Below are positions 1 through 8,831 of a stretch of DNA of 19,968 nt, one piece after another. The DNA comes from Cerioporus squamosus. Taxonomy: Eukaryota; Basidiomycota; Agaricomycetes; Polyporales; Polyporaceae. How positions within the stretch are numbered: position 1 is the stretch's first letter; every line of letters begins with the position of its first letter. Made by a program: the position numbers and the translations under genes. The DNA lies in the NCBI GenBank assembly GCA_022592435.1, contig JABYQS010000509.1, forward strand, positions 1 to 19,968. Reading direction: 5' to 3'. Below the pieces are notes generated by a model, which was not told where the DNA came from, searched no databases, and saw only the letters and a list, made by a program, of their open reading frames with translations.

Positions 1-281
1 GTTGCTCATCGGTCCAGTCAGGCTCGTCGTTCTCTCTCGCTGGTGCAGTGTCCGACTCGGCCCTGTTTATGAGCATATGCCCGTTCCTTATGAGTAAATG
101 TCAAAGTCTCGAATGATGTACTAGTACATTATATACCTTGGAACTGTTCTGTAGGATTATATGCATCTGTATGATAGCTGTGTGGTGGGTACAGGGTACT
201 TAGGAGGAGGAGTATACTTGCGATCAAGTTGCATACTGGGATTGCGCGAGATTTATGCAGCTGCATGAGCTTAGTCACCAT
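1..281. other. Left-edge non-coding stretch
   Basis: I see no convincing coding region or RNA gene here. The stretch is less GC-rich than the genes and lies just upstream of the tRNA candidate. It may hold flanking or 3' sequence of a gene outside the window. Confidence 0.5.
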
Positions 282-362
282 GAACCCTTGGCACAGTGGT
301 AGCGCGTGAGATTCCAGCTTGGGAAATCCTCAAGGTCGTCCGTTCAATCCGGGCAGGGTTCA
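282..362 (+). tRNA. Probable tRNA-Trp (anticodon CCA) with a 9-nt intron
   Basis: The sequence folds as a class I tRNA. The 7-bp acceptor stem is perfect (282-288 with 355-361), with discriminator A362. The T arm is 338-354 with loop TTCAATC. The A box (TGGCACAGTGGT, 289-300) and B box (GTTCAATCC, 342-350) match RNA polymerase III promoter consensus, and a TTTT terminator follows at 365-368. The anticodon stem pairs 307-311 with 328-332, which places T33 followed by CCA at 314-316, reading tryptophan. The 81-nt span is 9 nt too long for a mature 72-nt body. A 9-nt intron at 318-326, one base 3' of the anticodon, explains this and contains TTGG, able to pair with the anticodon as pre-tRNA introns do. 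Two stem mismatches (A12-C23 and A31-C39) leave open a decaying copy. Confidence 0.75.
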
Positions 363-465
363 ACTTTTGATCTTTCGTTGGGAAGATCAGGTCCAGTACT
401 ATTTGCCGCCGCCCGGGCCAGCGATGGGTGGCACACAACCTTGACCGTGACTTCAGCCTGCGATA

Positions 466-1545
466 ATGGCTCAGCCCCCTGCGAAGCGTCCTAGGCCCGA
501 CTCAACCGCCAGCGACATCGCTGATCTAAAGCGAGACACGAGCTTTTGGTTTGAAGACGGGAACATCATCGTAGTCGCGCAGCAGACCGCCTTCCGCGTA
601 CACAAGAGCGTCTTGTCGCGCCATTCCGACACCTTCAGCGGGCTCTTCACCGTTCCACAACCTCTAGAGGGGGCGGAGAAGATCGAAGAATGTCCTATAG
701 TCCGCATATCGGACTCTGCGCACGACTTCGGCCACCTTCTTCATGTGTTGTACGATGGTCTGAAGTACGTGCATCATGATCTGCGGGTGCTAGTTCCCTT
801 GCTAAACGGCGACCTGCACCGTGTCAGCTTTCTAGAACCAGGAAAGCGGATGAACTTCGACTGTCTTTCTGCGCTTGCGCGTCTGGGGCACAAGTACGAG
901 CTCCCGCAAGTCCTTTCGGCGTCCGTCAACCGACTCAAGGCTGTCTTTACCACCGACTTCGCCGTGTGGAAACAGCACAAGTTCCTTCGGCCCCTTGGCA
1001 GCCCCCCGAATGATCTGCCAATCGCGCTGTGGCCCAGAAACTGCGTGGAAGCGATCAATCTTTTCCGAACGCTCGGACGTCCGGAGATGCTGCCTGTCGC
1101 ATTCTACCTATGCGCATATGCCGCGCCACTCTCGATGCTCTTGAGAGGTGTGCAGCGCGCAGATGGGAATTTGGAAACCCCTTCTGTCGACGATCTTGAG
1201 CGGCTCTTGACAGGCAGAGACCGCCTCACGAAGACGGGAAATCGCTACGCCTATGCTATCCATGGCCTGGAGCGGTCTCCAACCTGCCGAAGCCCTCATT
1301 GTAGGGCGTACCTAGCAGCCCACCAAAGCAGGGCTCTATCGGAGAACTTCGAGGGCTGGGAGGTGAGAAACGTGCTCCACGTGATGTACCGTGCGTCCCT
1401 CGAGAGTGCCCAGAAGTCGGGTGCCCTATGTGCGGACTGCATTGATGCAATACTGGCACGTCAGCTGCGGATACAACAAGATATCTGGCGGAAACTCCCG
1501 GAGATCTTCGGTTTGGAGGTAGAAGGATGGCCAGTTGCTGCCTGA
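466..1545 (+). CDS. BTB/POZ-domain protein 1
   Basis: Two exons, 466..764 and 828..1545, giving 338 residues. The 63-bp intron (GTACGT to CAG, phase 2) sits at the end of the BTB domain, where both paralogues in this window also have theirs. Residues 1-25 carry a basic KRPR patch that could be a nuclear signal. The BTB fold covers about 27-100, with the family block WFEDGN, then FRVHKSVLSRHS, then HDFGHLLHVLYDGL. After it come ALARLGHKYEL and a helical C-terminal half with four cysteines (C253, C258, C301, C304) spaced as a possible metal site. BTB domains mediate dimerisation, often in transcription regulators or Cullin-3 adaptors; agaricomycetes have large unstudied sets. The ATG at 466 is the first in frame, 103 bp after the tRNA candidate. 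The function is unknown. The intron is an inference from the paralogues, because the unspliced frame is also open. Confidence 0.85.
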   Translation: MAQPPAKRPRPDSTASDIADLKRDTSFWFEDGNIIVVAQQTAFRVHKSVLSRHSDTFSGLFTVPQPLEGAEKIEECPIVRISDSAHDFGHLLHVLYDGLKYVHHDLRVLVPLLNGDLHRVSFLEPGKRMNFDCLSALARLGHKYELPQVLSASVNRLKAVFTTDFAVWKQHKFLRPLGSPPNDLPIALWPRNCVEAINLFRTLGRPEMLPVAFYLCAYAAPLSMLLRGVQRADGNLETPSVDDLERLLTGRDRLTKTGNRYAYAIHGLERSPTCRSPHCRAYLAAHQSRALSENFEGWEVRNVLHVMYRASLESAQKSGALCADCIDAILARQLRIQQDIWRKLPEIFGLEVEGWPVAA

Positions 1546-1848
1546 GGTGGGTGTTCGTCCTGTTTCTTGGTCTGCACACCCTGCGTTGGTGATGCTGCTA
1601 TATGTCTTGTTTGCGGACTAATCTGATGTTGACTTACTTCTACCAGGGACGGATAGGTCGTCTTATACATCATCCCTTGGAAGTTGTATAGTGGGAGCTA
1701 TGTTGTATCTTGTATCTGGGAGGAGTACATGACGACAATCTATCCGATATCATACCACGCAAGCAGACCCCGCTACCCCGAGCCGAACAAGAATAACATA
1801 CATATGCACGACCTGACTTGAGTTACAGCTATGTACATGCCAAGCGCA
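1546..1848. other. Convergent intergenic region
   Basis: This is the 3' flank shared by BTB genes 1 and 2, which run towards each other. It is relatively AT-rich and should hold both 3' UTRs and polyadenylation signals. I see no other gene here. Confidence 0.6.
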
Positions 1849-2941
1849 TCATGGTGGAACCGCCCTCGGCCAGTCTGCTACAATGTCCATCAAACTCAGA
1901 GTCTCGGGAAGAGCATCCCATTGCTCTTCACAGAGCTTCTGTGCGCCGTCTGCAATCCGATCGGCGCGAGCTGTGCAGAGGTATCCCCTGTCTTTCGCAT
2001 CCTTCACTACGGCGTCAAGTACCGACACCATAGAGAACACGTCCAGGTCCACCCCCGATAGGTTTCTCAACGGGTACGTCGCGAGGAAGGTGACCTCTTC
2101 CCTGCAACTTCTCTGCTGCGTACAGCCAGGAGATCGCTCCGCGAGAAGGATGGGCTGACTCCAGGAGCGTGCATGGTCCGCAGTATACATGTCCCGATCC
2201 TCGAGACACCTACGTAGGTCTTCCTTGGACAGCTGCTCTAGCGTTCCGTCGGCACGGTGAACGCCATCGAGGAGCTCTGCGATCGGAAGGAGGCATGACA
2301 GATAGAGCGCGGTCAGGAGCAGGTTGAGTTGCCCCGGAGTGCCGAACAGGTTGACAGCCTCGATTGGAGAAATACCTTTGCTCCGCCAGTCGGTCGGAAT
2401 CTGGTATTTTCCCCGCCAAACCGCGTAGTCGTCGGTGTAAGTGGTCCTGAGCCGCTGCGGCGCCTCCAAGAAGACGGAAGCGAGCTCGTACTTGTGTCCC
2501 AGACGGGCGAGCGACGCATACATGCTGAACCGCTTGAGTTCGGCGACGGAATCCATGTATCTAGAGAGAAGAATATTTAATGAGTCTCGCAAATGGTGTT
2601 CAATGTCGCGCCAGCACCCACCCCAAACCGTCGTACAGCGCGTGCAGCAGGTGCTTGAAGTCGTGCGATGAATCCGTGACCCGGTTAGCAGGACACCCGT
2701 CAATCATCTCTTCGGACGTGCCATCGATGGGCCGAGGAAGAGCGAAGAGCCCGCTGAAGGTCTCGGAGTGGCGGGAGACTCGGAGGACGCCTCGACGGAC
2801 ACGGAACGCAGTCTGCTGCGCGACAACGACGACGTTCCCGTCCTCAGACCAGAAACTGGCGTCTTGTTATGGCTCGGAACCACCACGTGTGATTTGGTCG
2901 GTCCTAGGACGTTTCGCAGGCGGGCGGCTTGGAGACGACAT
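1849..2941 (-). pseudogene. BTB/POZ-domain protein 2, with an early in-frame stop
   Basis: Exons 2941..2622 and 2560..1849 (minus strand) are joined by a 61-bp intron (GTGGGT to TAG, phase 2) at the same place as in the other two BTB genes. Exon 2 is 712 nt, identical in length to exon 2 of BTB gene 3. From ATG 2941 the frame begins like BTB1, with an AKRPR patch, then meets TAA at 2869-2867 (codon 25). The same frame resumes at once with FWSEDGN, FRVRRGVL, SRHSETFSGLF and HDFKHLLHALYDGL, then SLARLGHKYEL. Without the stop it would encode 343 residues. Two further oddities are a two-residue insertion (RV) before SRHS and the loss of the fourth C-terminal cysteine (C194, C200 and C243 in exon-2 numbering are kept, Arg stands in the fourth place). 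Most likely a recent pseudogene. Alternatives are a base-call error or an unusual 48-bp GTCCTA...AAG intron removing the stop, which would also remove the conserved patch. Confidence 0.7.
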
Positions 2942-3640
2942 GATGATTGCAAGTGGTGGTCGAGGACAGGAGAAGTACTGCAGCATCGCCACGCCCGTAC
3001 AGGTGTTCTTTGCCTCTTTCCCCGCTTAGACGGCCGTTAGAACCGAAGTCGAATTTTTGTGGCCCATCCCGGGCTTTAAGCCATGATCCTCAGTAGGCAC
3101 GCGAGCATCCACCCAACCGCGCAGACACGAGAGCTGAGTGATAGATATTGATAATGGAGGGATGAGCGAGACGTACGTGCATGAGTGAATAAGAGACAGA
3201 CAGGATTATGTCGATGAATGCGTGCGATGCGAGAGAATGAGCAAGTGATGATTTATGGAAGGAAGGGAACGAAAGAGAGCATTATATACTGGATTGAGCT
3301 TATCTGTAGAGTTGGATTTGCATTGTAGCAAACGGGAGGGGACGAGTAACAGCGCGACGTCGGAAGAGAGTGGCGCATAACAAGGACATGGATGGATGGA
3401 TGGTCTTTGGTGACGCATACGAGAGACGAAGGCGGCGCGCAGGGAGCGGGCGTGTATGAAACGGTACTCGGAAGCGGATGAAATAATACACGGCGCGACG
3501 CACAGTACGTGTATGTGTAGCGAGAAGTGTCCGCAGGTGTCTGCGTTACATACATACAGATTAATCTACAGCATGCGATCAGAGGGGTAACAAGGCACAT
3601 CTGATGATGAAGACGTACAGGATACGCATATTTTTGAACG
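2942..3640. other. Intergenic region between BTB gene 2 and the homeodomain gene
   Basis: This about 700-bp stretch holds the upstream region of BTB gene 2 and the 3' flank of the homeodomain gene. It is less GC-rich than the genes. A short GGAT tetranucleotide run lies near 3388-3403. Open frames here show no family resemblance and are probably chance frames in the 3' UTR. Confidence 0.5.
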
Positions 3641-5524
3641 TTAGTGCACCACGGTACCATGGGAGAAGCTCAGCAGTAACAGCGCGTCCTCCATCTTCAC
3701 GCCGCTGTCGAGCTGCGCTGTCGTGGACATGGGCTTCTTCTCGTTCGCATATTGCGCGTATTCCAAAGGATACCGCTGTATGGATGCCTTGGTCTCCCGT
3801 GCATGCGGGTGCGCGAGAGGCAGGGCGAGGCTAGATGTCGACGCAACTGCCGAAGGCGGGGGTGATGACTCTGGAGAGGGAGTGACAGCTTCAGGGTAAT
3901 CCTCGTCGCTGCCGACGTCGGAGTGAGAGCGAGCGAGCGGGACGCGGGTGTACAACGGCTGTGGTTGTCGGACCGTCTCCTCTGTTTCAATTTTGACGAA
4001 TTCGATACCGGGAGTCGACGACGTTCCGCTGGGGGTCGCTGTCCGGGTGAGACTGGTGTACGTGCTCGACTCGTCATCGGCGATGTCCATGGCATCGGTG
4101 TCCTCGTCCATCTCACCATCGTCACCGCTTGCGCTCCCGTTCTGACGCGCCCGCTTCCTATCGGACTGGCGCAAGTTCCGGAACCAGTTCGTCACCTTGC
4201 CCAAGTCCATGCCGATCTCCGCAGCAAGACGCTGACGGTCTTCAATAGAAGGAGTCTTGGTACGGTTGAAGAGCTTCTTGAGCGCATCGAGCTGCCATGG
4301 CTCTGGGCGGGTGCGACGGGGTCGGCGGTGCGTGGCATCGAGAGCGCGCTCAGATGGATGAACTGGATACGGAGAGGCGCGGGGAGATGAAGGGCGGCTG
4401 CTGCCACTGGGCGCAGCACTGGGCGAACGGCGGGCGCGTGGAGGGTGGAGGAGCGCTGCTAATGATGGATGTGATGTCGGTGGCGGGACCGAGAGCGACG
4501 GGTGGAGGGCGCTGGAGGACGGCGGGATGGCTAACGGGGTGAAGGCGCGGGACTGGACGGTGGCGGCCTTGGCAGCAGCAGCCTCCTCGCGCTTCTTTGC
4601 GATGCTGCGTTGGTTCTGGAACCAGTTGGTAACACTCTGATAGCGCCTGGATGATTGGATGGTCGGATGTTGTTTGATTTTGTGAGCGTGATTTGTCCGA
4701 CGCGGAAGACGGAAGCGACATCGAGGGAAGCGCCCAGGAAGGAGAGGGAAACAAGGAAGATCAGATTTCAAATTGCCATATGCGGGATCGTATGACAACG
4801 GGACTGGGACAGGACTTACATTCCGATCTTGACCCCGAGTGCTTCGCGCTCTTCCTTGGTCGGATGCGGCTTGAGTTCATAGAATTTTTTGAGCTCCTCC
4901 GTCTGCTCCTGCGACGGGCGGCTGCGGGCTTTGCGCGGCATGGATGATTCAGCGTCGAAGAGGTGTTGCTGCTGGGGATCCCCGGCGTAGAAGAGCGAAT
5001 GTTGCGGTGGCGGGTGGGCGCTGGACGCAGAGTGTGCAGACAATGGATGGTACAGCTCGTCGTCGGATATGAGCTCGTCGTACTCGAGCTGATGCGGGGG
5101 AAGCGATGATGATGGGGGAGCGGATACGGACGCAATGAGCGCAGATATAGGCGGTAGCTCGCATTGAGTGAGGGGGGCTTTGTGTCGCTTCTTTGAGGAG
5201 GCGCGTTTATTCTGAAACCAAGAGTTGACAGTCTTTGTCTCCCTGTGTGCCGTGGGGCGAGGGTGAGTGGCCGTCGACAATGGACGGACAAGGGGACCGG
5301 AGGAGAGCGGAGACGGCAACGTACATTCCAAGCCGCTCAGCTAACGCAGTCCTGTCCTCGAGTGACGGGTGCTCGGTCTTGTCATAGAGCTCATTGAGTG
5401 CGGCGAGTTGGATAGGCGAATGGCGGTGACGGGGCTTCTTGGGCTGTTCCTGCTTGTGATCCTTGAGGGGGAGCTTGGAGGAGGCCGCGGCAGGCTGGTC
5501 CCAGTGCGCGAGGGAGGGATGCAT
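3641..5524 (-). CDS. Protein with three homeodomains (fungal transcription factor)
   Basis: Three exons, 5524..5325, 5242..4820 and 4646..3641, encode 542 residues. Introns are 82 bp (GTACGT to CAG) and 173 bp (GTAAGT to CAG), both phase 2. Homeodomain 1 is about residues 29-88 (recognition helix VNSWFQNKR), homeodomain 2 about 169-229 (VTNWFQNQR) and homeodomain 3 about 315-374 (VTNWFRNLR). All keep the W-F-x-N-x-R core of helix 3 and basic arms at both ends, so each should bind DNA in the nucleus. They have normal 60-residue spacing rather than the three-residue TALE insertion. The linkers are Pro/Ser-rich, and an acidic stretch (DDGEMDEDTDAMDIADDE) follows the third domain. ATG 5524 is the first plausible start; the upstream sequence is a pyrimidine tract typical of a 5' UTR. 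Both introns fall at the same codon of a homeodomain, after Gly in GM. The target genes and developmental role are not readable from the sequence. Confidence 0.85.
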
Positions 5525-6043
5525 GTCGGGGCGGGGACGGGACGCGGACAGAGATGGAGGGAGGAGGGAAAGAGGCAATAGGGGAGGGGAGGGCTTAACG
5601 GAAAATGCAGATGCTTATAGAAGATGCGAGGAGCATTTGGGCGACATGTCTCACGGCTAATGGATGCTCTCTCAGTCCGTCATCACTCTGCAAATGGCCG
5701 ACGTCGGCCGGCTGCTGTAGCCTCTGTGATCGGCCCCTGCCCTCTTATGCTCGAATCTTTGGCACTGCCACGCTCCGCCCAGACTCCGTACACAGAGTGG
5801 GCTTCTGCGGCTGTTCTGGCTACAGTACTACTGCTCCTCGTCCCACGCAGCACCAGCGGAACGCCAGAGCTGGGAAGGACAAACTTCGGGAGAGGCGGTG
5901 AGTAATACTGCCAGTTGATATGGCTCGGTTGGGGACAAGCAGACAAGAGCTGTGCCTGTGAGTTCATGCTTGACCTCGACATCCACGTGCGAACGATCAT
6001 GATGACTATTACCAACTCGGTATTATCGGCCATTTATGGGCGC

Positions 6044-6053
6044 CTATATATAG
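6044..6053 (-). promoter_or_regulatory. TATA-like box, possibly for the homeodomain gene
   Basis: The motif reads CTATATATAG, nearly palindromic, in otherwise mixed sequence. On the minus strand it lies about 520 bp upstream of the homeodomain ATG, implying a long leader if it is used. It could instead be chance. Confidence 0.3.
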
Positions 6054-6641
6054 CACTTTTACATGATCCCTTCCGGCGCTCCAGACCCCGGCATCGGTCC
6101 ACACAAGCATACCCTGTCCCGAGCCCTGTCTGTGCAGCCAGCACTGGCTCGACGCACGCCATGGTGCGAGCACGGCGCACGGATGCCCAGGACGCTGGGG
6201 GTCGGCCACAGGGAGACTCGGAGGGTCAAATCGGCGGTCGTGGCAGCTGCTATAGATCTGGCGATCTGATGAGATGTTATGCATGACGGCTAAGGCGCGT
6301 CATCCGGTGCCCGCCGTCGAGTGGTCGAGAACGGGCCCCACAACGCCTGATCACGCTTTCGCGCGGTCGTGCTATCGCCCAGCTCCGTTGCCACCCGCCC
6401 GCGGCTTCCAAGTCTTCTGCGTTCGCATGTCCGCCACCCTAACACCTCTGCCGTCCCAGGCTTCCCGTCCAACTTCCACCCGTCTGTCCCGCAGTCTACT
6501 TTCAGACGTTAATCAGAGTTCCCGAGCTCCTCGCCCGGCTGTACATGTCGCTGCGCATGTCGTATTATACTTACACATACATTACTAGATCCGCTGGCAC
6601 TGATTAGTCCTCGTGAAGCATGCTTCCTGCATACCTAGGTA

Positions 6642-6668
6642 TGCCGCCGCCGCCGCCGTCGCCGCCGA
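6642..6668. repeat. GCC trinucleotide run
   Basis: An imperfect (GCC)n microsatellite with one GTC interruption lies about 20 bp downstream of the pantothenate kinase stop codon, in its presumed 3' UTR. Confidence 0.8.
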
Positions 6669-6687
6669 ACCAACCGCCGCGCCGACT

Positions 6688-8831
6688 TCAGCTTTCCGAC
6701 TCCTGTCCCTCGCCGATGTTCTTTATCCAAGCCCCAATTGCTCCTCTGCAACGCCGGTACGGAACGCAGGCACAGGCATGGGCGCCCCGGTGAAGTTGCA
6801 CGGACAAGCACATGCAGATCAGCACACGGCTCGCCAGACGCTAATCCCGGACCACAAAACACTCACAGGAATCCTTCGTGCCGGAGGAACAGCGCGCGTT
6901 TCGTGCCCTTGCTCCAGAACCTGATAGCGTACGACAGCGTGCTGATCGTCGCCGCATGACCTGCCAAAATCCAAATTCCAGGGATCCCTGGTTAGCGACC
7001 CGCCCAGCACTCGCCGTCGACGTCTGCGGCGCGACACAAGTGACGTACCCCGAATGAAATATCCACCAAAGTATATCCGGTCCAAGTTGTACTTTTCCGC
7101 GTTCATGTATCTGCAAAGGTGATCGGCGCGGTAGTTAGCCTATCTGCTGTCCCTGGACCTGGCGTGGACGCCACCAGCCAGAGGCTAGCGGCACCGAGAA
7201 CAGCCGCGGCAAATGCACACGGGCGGAATGGAGGCAGGGAGAGCTAGCACGTACGCAATTTGCCCAATGTTGTTCGAGATCGCATACAGCAGCGACTTTG
7301 CGATGTCCTCAGGCGTGAACGTCCCCCGCTTGCCGCCCTGCTTCTTGAACACCTTCCCAAACGTACTCGCGATCATCGTCGACTTCAGCCCGAGTTTGGA
7401 GTAGTCTGACCCGTAAATGTCACCGACAAGCATGTCCACCGTCTCGTTGTTACCTTTCTCGGACAGCGCGAGCATCTCTGCATTCCAGTGAGCGGGCGAA
7501 CACTCTGCCACCACGTATAAGCGACGTACCGTCGAAGGTCGTTGCAGGTGTCAGCATGCTCAGAAGACCCCACAGCGTCCCTCCTCCCAGACTGGTCCCG
7601 CTCACACGCTCGAACGACCCGTCCTCGTCCACCTTGACGATCGACACGCCCGAGCCGATGTTCACGAGCAAGCACGGGAGCTGCGGCACAGGATCCTGCA
7701 CGAACGTCACCGCGTACTTTGGCGGGTCCGGACTCGGCCTCTCCAGCGGCGGGGGCTGTTGGTGGGGATGCGAGACCGAGTGGATGAGCTCGTCCGAGAA
7801 GTAGTAAACCTCGTCCGGGATGAGCGTGATGAACTTCAGGCCCTCGATGAGGCATGCCATCTCATCTTCGCGGTGCACCTCGACCTTCACCTCCTCCGCG
7901 AGCAGGTCGAAGAACCGGTGCGCGCCGCCGCCCGTCGCGATGATCTTCACCCCCCGCCGCATCTCCTCCAGCGGGACCCCGTTGACCTCGGCCGACCGCT
8001 CGATCAGGGCGCGGATGAAGGCCAGGCAGTCCTCGATGTGCTCCGTCTCGAAACGCTCGAAGTTCAGGGAGCCGCCGGGGAAGTGCTGCACGGATGCGCG
8101 GCGCAGGAGCGAGTCGTGCAGACGGGATGGGTTGACCGACTCTGGGGAGAGCGAAGCGGTCGCAGTACCGTTCAGGGTGGAGGACGCGGACGCGGCAGTA
8201 CTTTCTGGGGCATCGCGCGGGACTGCATCGACGTAGCTACTGTGCCCATTGCAATGCTCGAGCACGGAAGGGGTCAGCGCACCCTTGTTGATCCCGCTGA
8301 TGCCATTGGCCTTCGCTGAGGGTGAGGATATCGGGCTGTCCCTTGTCGGTGACGACGATAGAGGGGTAAGGATGTTGCTTGGGGACGATCCGCGTGTCGC
8401 AATTTGGGAAGGGGAGGATGGAGGGTTCGTCGATCGCGTAAAGTAGATAACTTTTGCTAGTGATCCGCCAATCTGATAGCGCAGTTTGTGTCCTCAGTAC
8501 GAAGGACGCAATGTCACGCGAGAAGAAGCAAGGCTACGCACGTCAACGGCGATGTGGGACACGGGCTCGATGTAGTTGGGAAAGTAGATACCGCGACTAT
8601 CGCGCGTCTTCTCGCGTCAACCGCGGGAAGCAGGGAGATCCACGCAGCAGCGAAGGGAAGGCAGGGCGGATCGGGAGAGGGTGCACATGTGGGAGAACTT
8701 GAGAAGGAGGTCTCCTGACTTGGGTGCACGGATGGACGTACCTCGGGCGACTCCTCGTCCAGTATCATTGCCCCGCGCGTATCGACCTGGATGGTCTTCG
8801 CGGTGGGCAGCGACGGTCCTGCAGCAGCCAT
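6688..8831 (-). CDS. Pantothenate kinase, eukaryotic type (first step of CoA synthesis)
   Basis: This enzyme phosphorylates pantothenate with ATP to 4'-phosphopantothenate, the committed step of coenzyme A synthesis. Seven exons (8831..8742, 8610..8542, 8472..7530, 7477..7255, 7110..7049, 6960..6867, 6745..6688) give 512 residues, with all phases consistent. The actin-like ATPase fold shows a phosphate-binding HIAVDIGGSLAKVIYF (about 49-64), the ATGGGAHRF block, DEMACLIEGL (which in animal enzymes carries the catalytic glutamate), NIGSGVSIVKV with GTSLGGGTLWGL, a YGSDYSKLGL block, NNIGQIA, and the C-terminal FWSKGTKRALFLRHEGFLGAIGAW. A Ser/Pro-rich insertion of about 120 residues (66-188) splits the N-terminal lobe. 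The protein ends soon after the conserved GAIGAW helix, as is usual in the family. The exon 2 acceptor (GAG at 8611, or AAG three bases on) is non-standard, so that boundary is the least certain. Confidence 0.93.

Larger units (their letters stand above)
5525..6687. other. Upstream region of the homeodomain gene and 3' flank of pantothenate kinase
   Basis: No gene is recognised in this 1.16-kb stretch. The part next to 5524 is pyrimidine-rich on the minus strand. A TATA-like element lies at 6044-6053. A GCC-rich trinucleotide run occupies about 6642-6668, just beyond the pantothenate kinase stop. Confidence 0.5.

Noticed and set aside
829..835. TTTCTAG as the acceptor of the BTB gene 1 intron
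   Set aside because: It would give a 71-bp intron and shift the frame away from the conserved ALARLGHKYEL block. The CAG at 825-827 keeps it.
2580..3029. 149-codon plus-strand frame
   Set aside because: It is antisense to the conserved BTB exon 1 of gene 2.
3253..3660. 135-codon minus-strand frame after the homeodomain gene
   Set aside because: It overlaps the homeodomain stop codon in another frame, lies in the likely 3' UTR, and resembles no family.
7759..8319. 186-codon plus-strand frame
   Set aside because: It is antisense to the large pantothenate kinase exon.
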